From Varibaculum cambriense (GTDB lineage Bacteria; Actinomycetota; Actinomycetes; Actinomycetales; Actinomycetaceae): a DNA stretch of 64,000 nt. Made by a program: the position numbers and the translations under genes. The notes beneath the pieces were generated by a model. It did no database searches and was not told the origin of the DNA. It was given only the letters and a program-made list of their open reading frames with translations. This document shows positions 1 to 8,600 of the stretch, in pieces; positions within the stretch are counted from its first letter, which is position 1, and every line of letters starts with the position of its first letter. The stretch is taken from NCBI RefSeq assembly GCF_002848005.1, contig NZ_PKHX01000004.1, positions 124,001 to 188,000 of the forward strand, read 5' to 3'.

Positions 1-64
1 TCGGTCTACCCGGGATAGAAGCGGCGATCTATTTGCTGGAAACGTTCAGCTACTTTTCCGAGGT
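1..64. repeat. 64-bp direct repeat, copy A (may extend beyond window)
   Basis: These 64 bases are identical to 2057-2120. Read on the minus strand they are the last codons and stop of the ADP-ribosylglycohydrolase-like gene, here cut off from the rest of that gene and joined to the 3' side of the PIN toxin gene. The match starts at base 1, so the repeat may continue to the left outside the window. The two copies bracket the toxin-antitoxin pair with a period of 2056 bp. Confidence 0.9.
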
Positions 65-87
65 CGCGATAATCGCCCTCACGAAAA

Positions 88-582
88 CTATCTAAGCACC
101 AGCTGCGCACCTGTTGAACGGAACAACGTAAAGGTGTCGCAGTATTTTACGTCAAACGCTTTACAGACGTCAGGAATTTTTACTGATCTTCGAGAGTCAG
201 GTTCTGGGCGCTCATTAGTTACTACCGTATATCCGTGGGCTGCAGCGAAGGCGATCAAAAATGGATCTGCACAGTCCGCAAACTTCTGTATCGCTGAATA
301 TTTATATTTCTTACCTTCTGCCCAAGTTGCAATTTGATTGACAAAATCATAGATAGCTTGATCACCATCGATAGTAGTGAATATACCTTTGTGTGGCTTC
401 AGCTTTACCCAATCTGCAAGTTCGTCATCCCCGGTAGTTAGTTCATCATAAACCGGTTTGATACTGCAGATTTTCCCGGTCATATAGCTACGCTCTAACC
501 ATTCCCAAAATCCCGGAGCGATATCGAATCCGTAATACCGGTTTTTGGCTTCGATAAAAACATTACTATCCAGCACATACAT
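88..582 (-). CDS. PIN-like DUF4411 family protein, probable toxin
   Basis: This is a 164-residue PIN-fold protein of the DUF4411 type, a family usually paired with ImmA/IrrE-like partners as a toxin-antitoxin module; PIN toxins cleave RNA. The acidic residues expected of a PIN active site are visible: D5 in VLDSNVFI, E47 in VYDEL, and D103/D106 in ADCADPFLIA. Its ATG directly follows the TAA of the upstream metallopeptidase gene with no gap, so the two are very likely translationally coupled. The family assignment is from recognisable motifs; toxicity is inferred. The 3' end lies 23 bases from the copy A direct repeat. Confidence 0.82.
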   Translation of the reverse strand: MYVLDSNVFIEAKNRYYGFDIAPGFWEWLERSYMTGKICSIKPVYDELTTGDDELADWVKLKPHKGIFTTIDGDQAIYDFVNQIATWAEGKKYKYSAIQKFADCADPFLIAFAAAHGYTVVTNERPEPDSRRSVKIPDVCKAFDVKYCDTFTLFRSTGAQLVLR

Positions 583-1746
583 TTAACCCACCGCCAGCTT
601 TTCAGCCAGGTTACGGAAAGTTTGAGGCTTTTTTGTGCCGAGCATCCGAAAGGCATCCCGATAAAGAGTATTCCCCTCCAAGGTAGAGACAATCACAGCG
701 CGGGTAAAAGTAGGAGAGTTGCGCAGAGGGATAGTTTTATAAAAATCTCCGCCCCCGGTCTGTTTCCCCTTGCTTTCTCTTTCGGCTATCGCGCTCAGCT
801 CCCGGTCATATAGTTCCTGATACTGGCTCCAGCTAAGAAAGTCGGCATCAAAAAGGCTGTGCAGCACCACCAAGACGCTGCAGCCGGCTTCTCGCGCAAG
901 TTTAGTAACAGATTCTTCGGTGACCTTGGTAGCGCGCATACCCTCAAGAACATCCTTAGGAAGTAGGATCTCCCCCGCGAGTTGGTTACACCAGCGCTCC
1001 TCAGATTTTGCGCTATTGGAATCGTTGAGAGATAAATCCGCGTCAGACAACGCGCTATGGCCAAGCCAGATATGCCCTAGTTCGTGTAAAAGGGTAAAGA
1101 TTCTCGCAGAATAACCGTCAGCTCCATTGACAAAAATAAGAGGCGCAATCTCATCGCTTAAAGAAAAACCCCGGAACTCTTCGACACTCAGTTTTCTGTG
1201 AGTATTGTTTCCTACCACTCCGTTAGTAAGCACCAGGATTCCAAGTTTTTCGACCTTGTCGACTAGGTGACGATACAAACTGGACATATTGTCAATTCGT
1301 TTTCGAGAATCAAACCCAAAATCAAGGAGATCACTGATTTCGGCTGCTACTTCGCTCACGTTGTTATTCACGCCTACGGAACCTACAAAAGACAGTTTTT
1401 CTGCCCCGTTGCTTAGGGCGTAGTCGCGATACCAATCTTGGGTGCGTTGCGCGTTATAAATAGTGTCGAGCAAATCCCCGGAAGGCTGGCGAATCGCAGA
1501 GTCTTTAAGCGTCCGCATATCAGCTATGGGCAGGTTTTCCTCAGGAGGGGTATCAAGAAAAAGAAAAGCAAAAGGCGTATGAGTTTTGGCAGCGAATTTT
1601 TCTGCCTCCGTAAAAGTAGGAACACTAACGCCAGACATCCATTCAGGCAGCTTAGGAAAATTTTTTTCGAGGTCAGTGACGGTTTTCCCGCTACGTACCA
1701 AAGCCCACTCGTAAAGAGGGGGCGCTATACGCACTTTCGCAGACAT
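583..1746 (-). CDS. ImmA/IrrE-family metallo-endopeptidase (probable antitoxin/regulator)
   Basis: This 387-residue protein combines an N-terminal XRE-like helical region (about residues 1-70) with a C-terminal Zn-metallopeptidase domain. The HELGH motif of the HExxH type lies near residue 220, followed by IWLGH. In ImmA/IrrE-DUF4411 pairs this partner is thought to bind DNA and control the PIN toxin, possibly by proteolysis. The start at 1746 was chosen over one 14 codons upstream because GAGGGGAG stands about 7 bases before it. The gene is followed without a gap by the PIN gene. Confidence is high for the family and moderate for the antitoxin role. Confidence 0.85.
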   Translation of the reverse strand: MSAKVRIAPPLYEWALVRSGKTVTDLEKNFPKLPEWMSGVSVPTFTEAEKFAAKTHTPFAFLFLDTPPEENLPIADMRTLKDSAIRQPSGDLLDTIYNAQRTQDWYRDYALSNGAEKLSFVGSVGVNNNVSEVAAEISDLLDFGFDSRKRIDNMSSLYRHLVDKVEKLGILVLTNGVVGNNTHRKLSVEEFRGFSLSDEIAPLIFVNGADGYSARIFTLLHELGHIWLGHSALSDADLSLNDSNSAKSEERWCNQLAGEILLPKDVLEGMRATKVTEESVTKLAREAGCSVLVVLHSLFDADFLSWSQYQELYDRELSAIAERESKGKQTGGGDFYKTIPLRNSPTFTRAVIVSTLEGNTLYRDAFRMLGTKKPQTFRNLAEKLAVG

Positions 1747-1841
1747 TGCACTTCTCCCCTCGCGCTTTAGAAAATGAACAAAACACACCAGACGGTTTCT
1801 ATTTTACTGACAACAGTGCCTACACGGCAGCTTTCGCCGTT

Positions 1842-1877
1842 TTTTAGGGCTGCAGATAATTGGTTCAGCCCCTAAAA
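1842..1877. promoter_or_regulatory. Palindrome upstream of immA-like gene (terminator or operator)
   Basis: The arms TTTTAGGGCTG (1842-1852) and CAGCCCCTAAAA (1866-1877) are complementary except for one extra C, around a 13-base loop. The site lies between the 3' end of the ADP-ribosylglycohydrolase-like gene and the start of the metallopeptidase gene. It lacks a T-run beyond the stem, so it may be a weak bidirectional terminator or a binding site for the module's own regulator. Confidence 0.45.
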
Positions 1878-1945
1878 GAGATCCGAGTGGGATCCGGTCA
1901 GTTATTTGCGAAACTACGTGGAGTACTTAATGGCATAGTGCGCCA

Positions 1946-2056
1946 TTAGTCGTCTTCGCTAAGAGCGGCAGCAAATGCTTCACGGGCACTTGCGTAGCCG
2001 GGAACGCGGGGGTCTTTGGCAATCTGTTCCTCCTCTAACATGGCGGCAATCGCCTC
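1946..2056 (-). pseudogene. Remnant resembling the C-terminal tail of a RelB/DinJ-type antitoxin
   Basis: On the minus strand an open frame runs to a TAA at 1946-1948 and includes AAMLEEEQIAKDP and YASAREAFAAALSEDD. The spacing of E-E, P, Y-x-S-x-x-E-A and L matches the tail of the intact DinJ-type antitoxin encoded at 13,411-13,686 (EYEEMKAHPEKYPRYNSFEEA). No N-terminal DNA-binding half is present: the frame runs upstream into the direct repeat, which belongs to another gene. The likely reading is a decapitated antitoxin gene. The evidence is a pattern match over about 35 residues only. Confidence 0.35.
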
Positions 2057-2120
2057 TCGGTCTACCCGGGATAGAAGCGGCGATCTATTTGCTGGAAACG
2101 TTCAGCTACTTTTCCGAGGT
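2057..2120. repeat. 64-bp direct repeat, copy B
   Basis: This copy is identical to positions 1-64. It covers the last 19 codons and stop of the ADP-ribosylglycohydrolase-like gene plus a few bases beyond. Identity ends sharply on the right at 2120/2121. A duplicated gene 3' end on the far side of a cargo module resembles the att-site layout of integrated elements, although no integrase is visible between the copies. Confidence 0.9.
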
Positions 2121-3434
2121 AGTCGCGGCGTTTCAGCTTGGCTAACCATTCAGCAGGGATCTCCTTTTCTCCGTAGGCAGCACCCGCAACTGCCCCTGTT
2201 AGAACGCCGTAGGCGGCGCTGTCCCCTCCGAAACTGACAGCGGTTTCGATGGCTTCGCTAAAAGAAGTGGTGTGCAAAAGTGAATAGAGGACGATTTCTA
2301 GGGTGTCCACCACGTTGCTAGAGGGACGGAAGTCTGCTGGCGTTAGCGCTAAGAAGTTGGGGCTCAAAATTCGTTTATGCATAGCAATGGCTTTTTGCCA
2401 CTGCGCGTCATCAAGCCAGTAATAATGGAAAAGGATTTGCGAAGTTTTTCTATAGGCCTGCTCAATACTTTCACCAGCAAGAATAAAACGGAGGAACTCA
2501 CAAAAGTACAGGCAAGATAACTGAGAGACATCATCGGCGTGAGTTAATGCCGCAGCCTCACAGACTAATTCGGAGCCCCAATCGCAGATTATGCGCCGGT
2601 CAAGCCACAGACTAAGCGCATGGAGCAGTAGGGGAAAAGTTCGCCGCAGCGCCTCGTTGTCACGTACTCGAGTGTCTGCTGATTCCAGATCTGTCTGCCC
2701 GCTCTGGAAACGCTCTGAGGCGGCTAATAATTTTTTGCCACGTCTCTTGGGCTATATAATTCGCAATATTCGCTGCTATTTCGGATAAAAGATTCCATCA
2801 TGGCTACTGCCCTGGCAGTATCTGTGCCCCAAGAACCGGTAGAAATACCTGCTGCTGACGCCCCGTAGGCCTCCCCTAGTGCTGCCCCGAGCAGTATCGA
2901 CCGCGTCTGCTCTAGGGTGGGCGGAGGGGTCGTCGTCCAATCGGGATGGGCTAGGCTGTCGTACCAATCTCTGGCTTTATCGACCTCGATTGTCTTTAAC
3001 GCCTTGGCCAGTGACCCGGGATCGTAAGGTCCCCAAAAATAGGGCGTGCAGGTTCTACTATCCGGAGACCGATAACAAAGACTCCATTTGTCCAGATCGG
3101 GATGGTAATGAAGGTTGCAATCTGCACGCTCAATAATTTCGACCTGGCTAGCGCCACTTTTTGCTTTTTCGGCAACCCAAACATCAACTAGGGTTTGCGA
3201 TCCCTGCAGCTTTATCTTTCGCTGCGGAAAACGGGGACGATACTCCACTACCTCCACGTGCTGATTCAAAACTTCAATATCGATACAGTAGCGGTCTTGT
3301 TTTTCCAGAGGAATTCGGGTTTGCGCCCACCGTTTAATCTCCCTGAGGTCTGCAATCGGGATCCTGGTTGGGCGAAACCCGGTTCTATACCCCAAATCTT
3401 TCCAAAGTTTTCGCCACCAAGATGGATGATACAT
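2062..3434 (-). pseudogene. ADP-ribosylglycohydrolase-like protein with DUF3024-like N-terminus, frameshifted
   Basis: Two overlapping frames together encode one protein of about 457 residues. The first (to a TAG at 2724-2726) has an N-terminal part resembling DUF3024 (IPLEKQDRYCIDIEVL, EYRPRF, then W-x-LCYRSPDS) and the beginning of an ADP-ribosylglycohydrolase fold (SILLGAALGEAYG). The second continues with DWGSELVCEAAALTH and the C-terminal AVSFGGDSAAYGVLTGA. The frames meet at an A6 run (plus-strand T6, 2731-2736), and a -1 shift on A-AAA-AAT restores them. This may be a mutation, a sequencing error or ribosomal slippage. The metal-site motifs are also degenerate: W-G-T-D replaces W-T-D-D, and GGDSAA replaces GGDTDT, so hydrolase activity is doubtful. 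The start at 3434 follows AGGATTTTGAGT. Confidence 0.75.
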
Positions 3435-3522
3435 ACTCAAAATCCTAAAACCCGCCCCACCCAAAGCGGCGGGGAGTTTCCGGAATAGCTAAGTTTTGCC
3501 GTCTTTACAGGTAAAGATTTAT

Positions 3523-3549
3523 CCGAGGGTGTGGAAGCGATCGAAGAAG
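3523..3549 (+). repeat. 27-bp imperfect direct repeat, left copy
   Basis: This sequence matches 5419-5445 in direct orientation with 3 mismatches over 27 bases (core GTGTGGAAGCGATC). The pair flanks the surface protein gene and its terminator. It may be the footprint of an insertion or duplication. Confidence 0.6.
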
Positions 3550-3671
3550 GTTTTCAGCTTTTCTATAACCCGCTTTTTGCGTTCAACCCGACTAGCAGTA
3601 ACAGGGGTACCGGTAGGGGAATTTCCTTGATACACTCGTTAAGAACATCTCACCATATTGAGGGAGGAATA

Positions 3672-5165
3672 ATGAAGAATTGGTTGCGAACCACGGCTGC
3701 TTTTGCAGGCGTGGCGGCTCTGACACTGGGGAGCGCTGTTACCGCTACCGCAGCAAATAGCGTAGATGAGAGTAGTAACGTCAAGACCTTCGATGTTACT
3801 TGGAGTAACAAGGTCAAACGGTACGACCCCAATCTGGAAGGCTCCAAAATTGACATGCTTCTATACTGCGAAGTCTACGAATTCAAAGACGGTAAGAAAA
3901 CAGGTTCCCGGCTTGGTTACGAGTGGCCAATGCTCCAACTCACTGTTGGCAAAGATGAAAAAATTCCCCTTGAAATAAAACTCGACAAGAAAGCGTACAA
4001 GGGTGTTGACAAGATCGGCGTTAACGACTGCTACCAGTATCGCGACGGGAAGTGGGGACCTAGTAAGTTCTCTTTTTCAACTGGTTATAGCGATGGTGTT
4101 AAACAGCTCGCCATGGATCAGCAGGCCAACACCGATTTCGAGTTTAAGTTGACCGAAGGCGAGTGGGACGGAGAAACCTACCTTGGGGTAATCCCTGAGG
4201 GAAAGGCTCCGAAAGTGAGCATTGGTCTAAAGCTGACTAAGGAAGGTAAGACCACCACTCTTGAAAATAAGGACAGCAAACCTGCGGTAAACAGCTATGT
4301 TTTCGCTAATGGAGCCAGCCATAGACCTTCCGCTGAAGTAGATAGAGCGAAGCGCGAAGATACTCGCATCACTCGGGCCTCCATCGGCAACGACTTGAAT
4401 CTCTTCTCTGGTTACGTAGGTCGTTATAAGAAGTACACACTGACTGCTTCCATTGACGATCCGGAACAAGCTAAGCTCTTCCGCGTTGAAAGCGTTGAAG
4501 GTAATGACTCTAAAGGCTGGACGGTGAAGGTAAGCTCAGCTATCCGCACGATGACTCCCAAGGCCCCCACTCTAGTAGAGGCAAATAAGTGCGGCGTTGA
4601 GGGTACGGTTCAGCTTCCCGAGTCCAAGTACTTTGACTACGAAACTGTTACCGAGGGAACCAAAGTTTCGGTAGCAGCCCTATTGAAGAAGGATTTCACG
4701 GACAAGATCCAAGTTAAGGGCGACACCAAGTGGGAGTTCAATGTTGCTCCTAAGCAGTGCAAACTAGCAACTCCGGTTGCTCCGAAGCTGATCAATCCTT
4801 CCGCGGATGATCCTGCTTCTTGCACCGTCGAACCTTACGTGACGATCAAGCAGACCGAGGGCGTTGCCTACACCGTTACTTCTAATGGCGTTAAGCTGAA
4901 TGCTAACAAGGATGGCAAGTACATCTACCCGTACAACTCTAAAGTAGAAGTTAAGGCCTCCGCGCTGGACGGTTACGCCCTAGCTGAAAACGCCCAAACT
5001 AAGTGGACCTGGGACAGCCACAATACTGCATTGTCCCCAGCATGCAAGCCGGCTCAGCCTATGAAGAAGTTGGCTTCAACTGGCGCTGAGGTCACTGCCC
5101 TAATCGGCATCTCCGCTCTACTGCTCCTTGCAGGCGGTGTGCTAACCGCCCGCAGGTTCAAGTAA
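3672..5165 (+). CDS. LAxTG-anchored cell-surface protein
   Basis: This 497-residue exported protein has an N-terminal signal peptide (about residues 1-27, AAFAGVAALTLGSAVTATA) and a C-terminal sorting signal: LASTG at about 467, then a hydrophobic segment and the basic tail ARRFK. LAxTG is the motif used by class E sortases of high-GC Gram-positives, so the protein is probably fixed to peptidoglycan. Residues 160-320 carry no recognised domain. The last 160 residues hold two related Cys-bracketed units (CGVEGTVQLP...KQC and CTVEPYVTIK...SPAC), each with a K-W-E/T segment before the closing Cys. The start at 3672 follows GGGAGG; an upstream in-frame start at 3531 has no ribosome-binding site. 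The ligand or role is unknown. Confidence 0.85.
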   Translation: MKNWLRTTAAFAGVAALTLGSAVTATAANSVDESSNVKTFDVTWSNKVKRYDPNLEGSKIDMLLYCEVYEFKDGKKTGSRLGYEWPMLQLTVGKDEKIPLEIKLDKKAYKGVDKIGVNDCYQYRDGKWGPSKFSFSTGYSDGVKQLAMDQQANTDFEFKLTEGEWDGETYLGVIPEGKAPKVSIGLKLTKEGKTTTLENKDSKPAVNSYVFANGASHRPSAEVDRAKREDTRITRASIGNDLNLFSGYVGRYKKYTLTASIDDPEQAKLFRVESVEGNDSKGWTVKVSSAIRTMTPKAPTLVEANKCGVEGTVQLPESKYFDYETVTEGTKVSVAALLKKDFTDKIQVKGDTKWEFNVAPKQCKLATPVAPKLINPSADDPASCTVEPYVTIKQTEGVAYTVTSNGVKLNANKDGKYIYPYNSKVEVKASALDGYALAENAQTKWTWDSHNTALSPACKPAQPMKKLASTGAEVTALIGISALLLLAGGVLTARRFK

Positions 5166-5182
5166 CCAACTAGCAACCTACA

Positions 5183-5222
5183 TTTCGCCTCCCGGTTAAT
5201 GCCGGGAGGCGAAATCTTTTTA
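5183..5222 (+). terminator. Rho-independent terminator after surface protein gene
   Basis: A perfect 13-bp stem, TTTCGCCTCCCGG (5183-5195) with CCGGGAGGCGAAA (5202-5214), has a 6-base loop and is followed by TCTTTTT. It lies 17 bases after the stop codon of the surface protein gene. Confidence 0.92.
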
Positions 5223-5298
5223 TACGACCTTATGCTCCTCATCCGAAGATTAACTAGCATCGTAGCAACCGGGTTATAAGCTCAGATACCTCTTGCGG

Positions 5299-5325
5299 GC
5301 TGGACGTTAGCTACTAACGTCCAGC
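5299..5325. promoter_or_regulatory. 12-bp perfect inverted repeat with 3-base loop
   Basis: GCTGGACGTTAG (5299-5310) and CTAACGTCCAGC (5314-5325) are exact reverse complements around CTA. No T-run follows, so it is not an ordinary terminator. It could be a regulator binding site or a recombination footprint upstream of the restriction-modification gene. Confidence 0.5.
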
Positions 5326-5418
5326 GAGTCTGGCGCGGATCCTAGTTACCTCCGCACGGAGGACGCGTTCTTTGCAAGCCTCTCAATGCTTCCCTTTGTA
5401 GCACCTGGTCGAAACTAC

Positions 5419-5445
5419 CCGAGAGTGTGGAAGCGATCAAAAAAG
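5419..5445 (+). repeat. 27-bp imperfect direct repeat, right copy
   Basis: This is the partner of 3523-3549 (24 of 27 bases identical, same orientation). Its left edge overlaps one of the two CGAAACTACCC 11-mers. Confidence 0.6.
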
Positions 5446-5644
5446 TCTTTCTTACTACCAGGGGCAAATTAACTATTGACAACAAAACCGAAACTACCCA
5501 GCGAGGCTTAAAGTGTAAGCGCTCGCAAAGAGATATCTTATTTATAGACAGGCGGCTATGCATCCACAAAAAGCTGCAATAACGCGAGGATGCCGTTCCT
5601 GACAAACAGTCTCGGCGAACTAAATTCAACGAAGGAGAAATACC

Positions 5645-8600
5645 TTGAACACCGATATTTTTTCAGAGCAAGTCGCTCTAAAAGGTGAAGGTAATTCCGC
5701 CTCGGATTCCTTGAATGCGGTTGATACCCAGCAAGAAGCAGCCCGTAGCGTTGCCGCCTTTGACGCGCTGTTGACTGAATATCGCGAAATCGCTGATTCG
5801 GAACGCAATAAAGGTAACTTGTTCGAGCAGCTAATTCGTTCGTATCTACTCAATGATTCGCAGATGGGGTCGCAGTTCGGTGCAGTATATCTGTGGAGGG
5901 ACTGGCCTGGTGGCGGTTTAGCTGGGAAACCAGATACCGGGATTGATCTGGTAGCGATTGAGACCGAAGATATGCCTGCCGATGGCTCAGAACCGACAGC
6001 TGACACCCCTGCGGTGGCGATTCAGTGCAAGTTTTACCGGCAGGGGCACACGATCCAAAAAGGGAATCTCGATTCGTTTCTTTCCGATTCTGGTAAAGAA
6101 CCGTTCAAGCGTCGCATTTTTGTAGAAACCACTGGCGTGCCTTGGAGCGATAACGCCGAAACAGCTATCGAAGGGCAAAGTAAGCCAGTTACTCGAATCG
6201 GGCTTACTGATTTGCGCAATTCGAATATTGATTGGACTACCTATTCTTTTAACTCCCCTGATGATGCTCCTCAGCATCGGCAACCTAAAATTTTGCGCGA
6301 CCACCAGGTAAATGCAATCAATGATGTGTTTGAGGGATTCAAGTCTCACGATAGAGGAACCTTGGTGATGGCCTGCGGTACCGGGAAAACCTTCACCTCG
6401 CTAAAAATCGCTGAACAGCACACCGATGATCTTGGCGGAAGTGCTCGCATCATGTTTATGGTTCCGTCTTTGTCTCTAATGAGTCAGACTCTGAGCGAAT
6501 GGGCATCTGAGGTGCAAGTTCCTTTTTCCGCTTGGAGTGTTTGCTCGGATACCAAAGTTAACCGCAAACGTAGGAAACGCGAAGACCTGGTGGATATCGC
6601 CACCGTTGATTTGAAAACTCCCCCCACTACCGATGCCAAGAAACTTGCAGATTCTCTTTTAAAACACCAAGGGGATGAAGGACTACAAGTAGTGTTCTGC
6701 ACCTATCAATCGATTGATATCGTGCATCAGGCGCAAGAACTCGCTGGAAAGCAATGGCGCGACTTCGATCTGATTATTTGCGATGAAGCGCATAGAACCA
6801 CGGGCGTTACGCTTTCGGGCGAGGACGAGTCTGCTTTTACTCGGGTACACGACAATACTTATTTACGCGCGGAAAAACGGCTTTATATGACTGCTACTCC
6901 GCGTATTTTCCAGCCTCGAGTCAAGAATGTAGCGAAAGAAAACGATGCCATTCTTGCTTCGATGGATGATGAATCTCTTTACGGCAAGGTTTTTCATCGA
7001 CTCGGATTCGGTCAAGCTGTAAGTTTGGGATTGCTCACCGATTATAAAGTGGTAGTCCTGGCAGTACCGGAAGATCAGATAACCGAGTTTTTCCAACAGG
7101 ATCTCCCCGAAGGCGAACTAACGATCCCCGAAGCCGCGAAACTCGTGGGATGTTGGAATGCCCTTTCCAAACGTAAAAGTGACCTATTTGATGTGCAATA
7201 CGGCGAAGATAAATCACCGATGCGCCGAGCTGTGGCTTTTGCCAAAGATATCAAGACCTCAAAACAGATAACTGCCGAGTTCCCAGAGTTAGTACGCGCT
7301 CACCTGCAAGACCTCAGTAACACCGATGAGAGCGATAACCTCGAAGTGCAGTGTAAGCACGTTGATGGTTCCATGAATGCTATCGAGCGTGGCGAAGCAC
7401 TCGATTGGTTAAAGTCAGAGACCTCGGATGATCATCCGGTTTGCCGCATTCTTACCAATGCTCGCTGTCTTTCTGAGGGAGTAGATGTTCCAACCCTGGA
7501 TGCGGTACTTTTCCTCAATCCTCGCAGGTCACAGGTGGATGTAATCCAAGCAGTTGGCAGGGTTATGCGCAAAGCTGAGGGCAAAGAGTTTGGCTATATC
7601 ATTTTGCCGGTTGCGGTACCGGTTGGCACTGAACCGGAAAAGGCAATGGATGACAATAAGCGTTTTGCGGTTGTCTGGCAGGTGCTACAAGCTATTCGTG
7701 CTCATGACGAACGTTTTGATTCCACGATAAACGCCATCGAGTACAACGAGAATCCTCCCGAAAACATCATGGTGGAGGTAGTAAATCTCGCTAAAACAAA
7801 AGAGCGTGACTCTGTTTCTACTACCGACATCGAAGGCACTGAAGTTGGCACTGGTGATGGGATTCCTGCGGATAACGCAGTCAGCGGAGTTCAAGCCATG
7901 CTAAATATTCCCAGTTCCGAATGGAAAGATGCGGTTTATTCCAAAATCGTGAAGAAAGTCGGTAACCGGCTTTACTGGGATGATTGGAGCCAGGACATAG
8001 CCGATATCGCCAGCCGTTATATTAACCTGATTGACCATCTTCTAGAAGATCCGCTAAATCAAGATTACTTCGCTAAGTTTGTGGAATCTTTGCAAACTAC
8101 TTTGAATCCGGCTATTGACAATGCCGAGGCGGTGGAGATGCTGGCGCAGCATCTGATTACAAAGCCGCTATTTGATGCCATGTTTCCAAATCAGGACTTC
8201 ACCGCCCAAAACCCGGTTAGCCAGGCAATGCAAGCCATTTTGGATCGCCTGGCTACCAATCAGATTTTTGAAAAAGAGCGGGAACCGCTGGCAAAATTCT
8301 ATGCCACTATGGCCGAGAAGATTACTACCATCGATAACCTTGCGGGCAAACAAGAAATCATGCGCACTCTTTACGATCGCTTCTTCACCAAGGCTTTCCC
8401 CGCTATTAAAGATCGTCTCGGGATAGTGTTTACCCCGGTGCCGGTGGTGGACTACATCCTAAAATCAGCGGAATATGCCATGCAAAAGTATTTTGGCAAG
8501 AGCCTGGGTGATAGCGGAGTATCGATTATCGATCCCTTCCTGGGAACCGGAACCTTCGTGAGTCGCTTGCTGCAATCCGAGATTATTCCTCCCGAACAGC

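Larger units (their letters stand above)
1747..2061. other. Intergenic region between toxin-antitoxin pair and ADP-ribosylglycohydrolase-like gene
   Basis: This 315-bp stretch holds no intact gene. It contains an imperfect palindrome at 1842-1877 and an antitoxin-like C-terminal coding remnant at 1946-2056 on the minus strand, both listed separately. The promoter of the ImmA-PIN pair should lie here, but no convincing -35/-10 pair could be picked out. Confidence 0.6.
5223..5644. other. Intergenic region upstream of Type ISP enzyme
   Basis: No gene was found in these 422 bases. They hold a 12-bp perfect inverted repeat (5299-5325), the right copy of a 27-bp repeat (5419-5445), and two exact copies of the 11-mer CGAAACTACCC at 5410-5420 and 5489-5499 (79 bp apart) that could be regulatory. 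AAGGAG stands before the TTG start of the restriction enzyme at 5645. A TTGACA at 5476 lacks a properly spaced -10. Confidence 0.6.

Noticed and set aside
5476..5514. TTGACA as a promoter -35 for the restriction gene
   Set aside because: No acceptable -10 lies 16-18 bases downstream.
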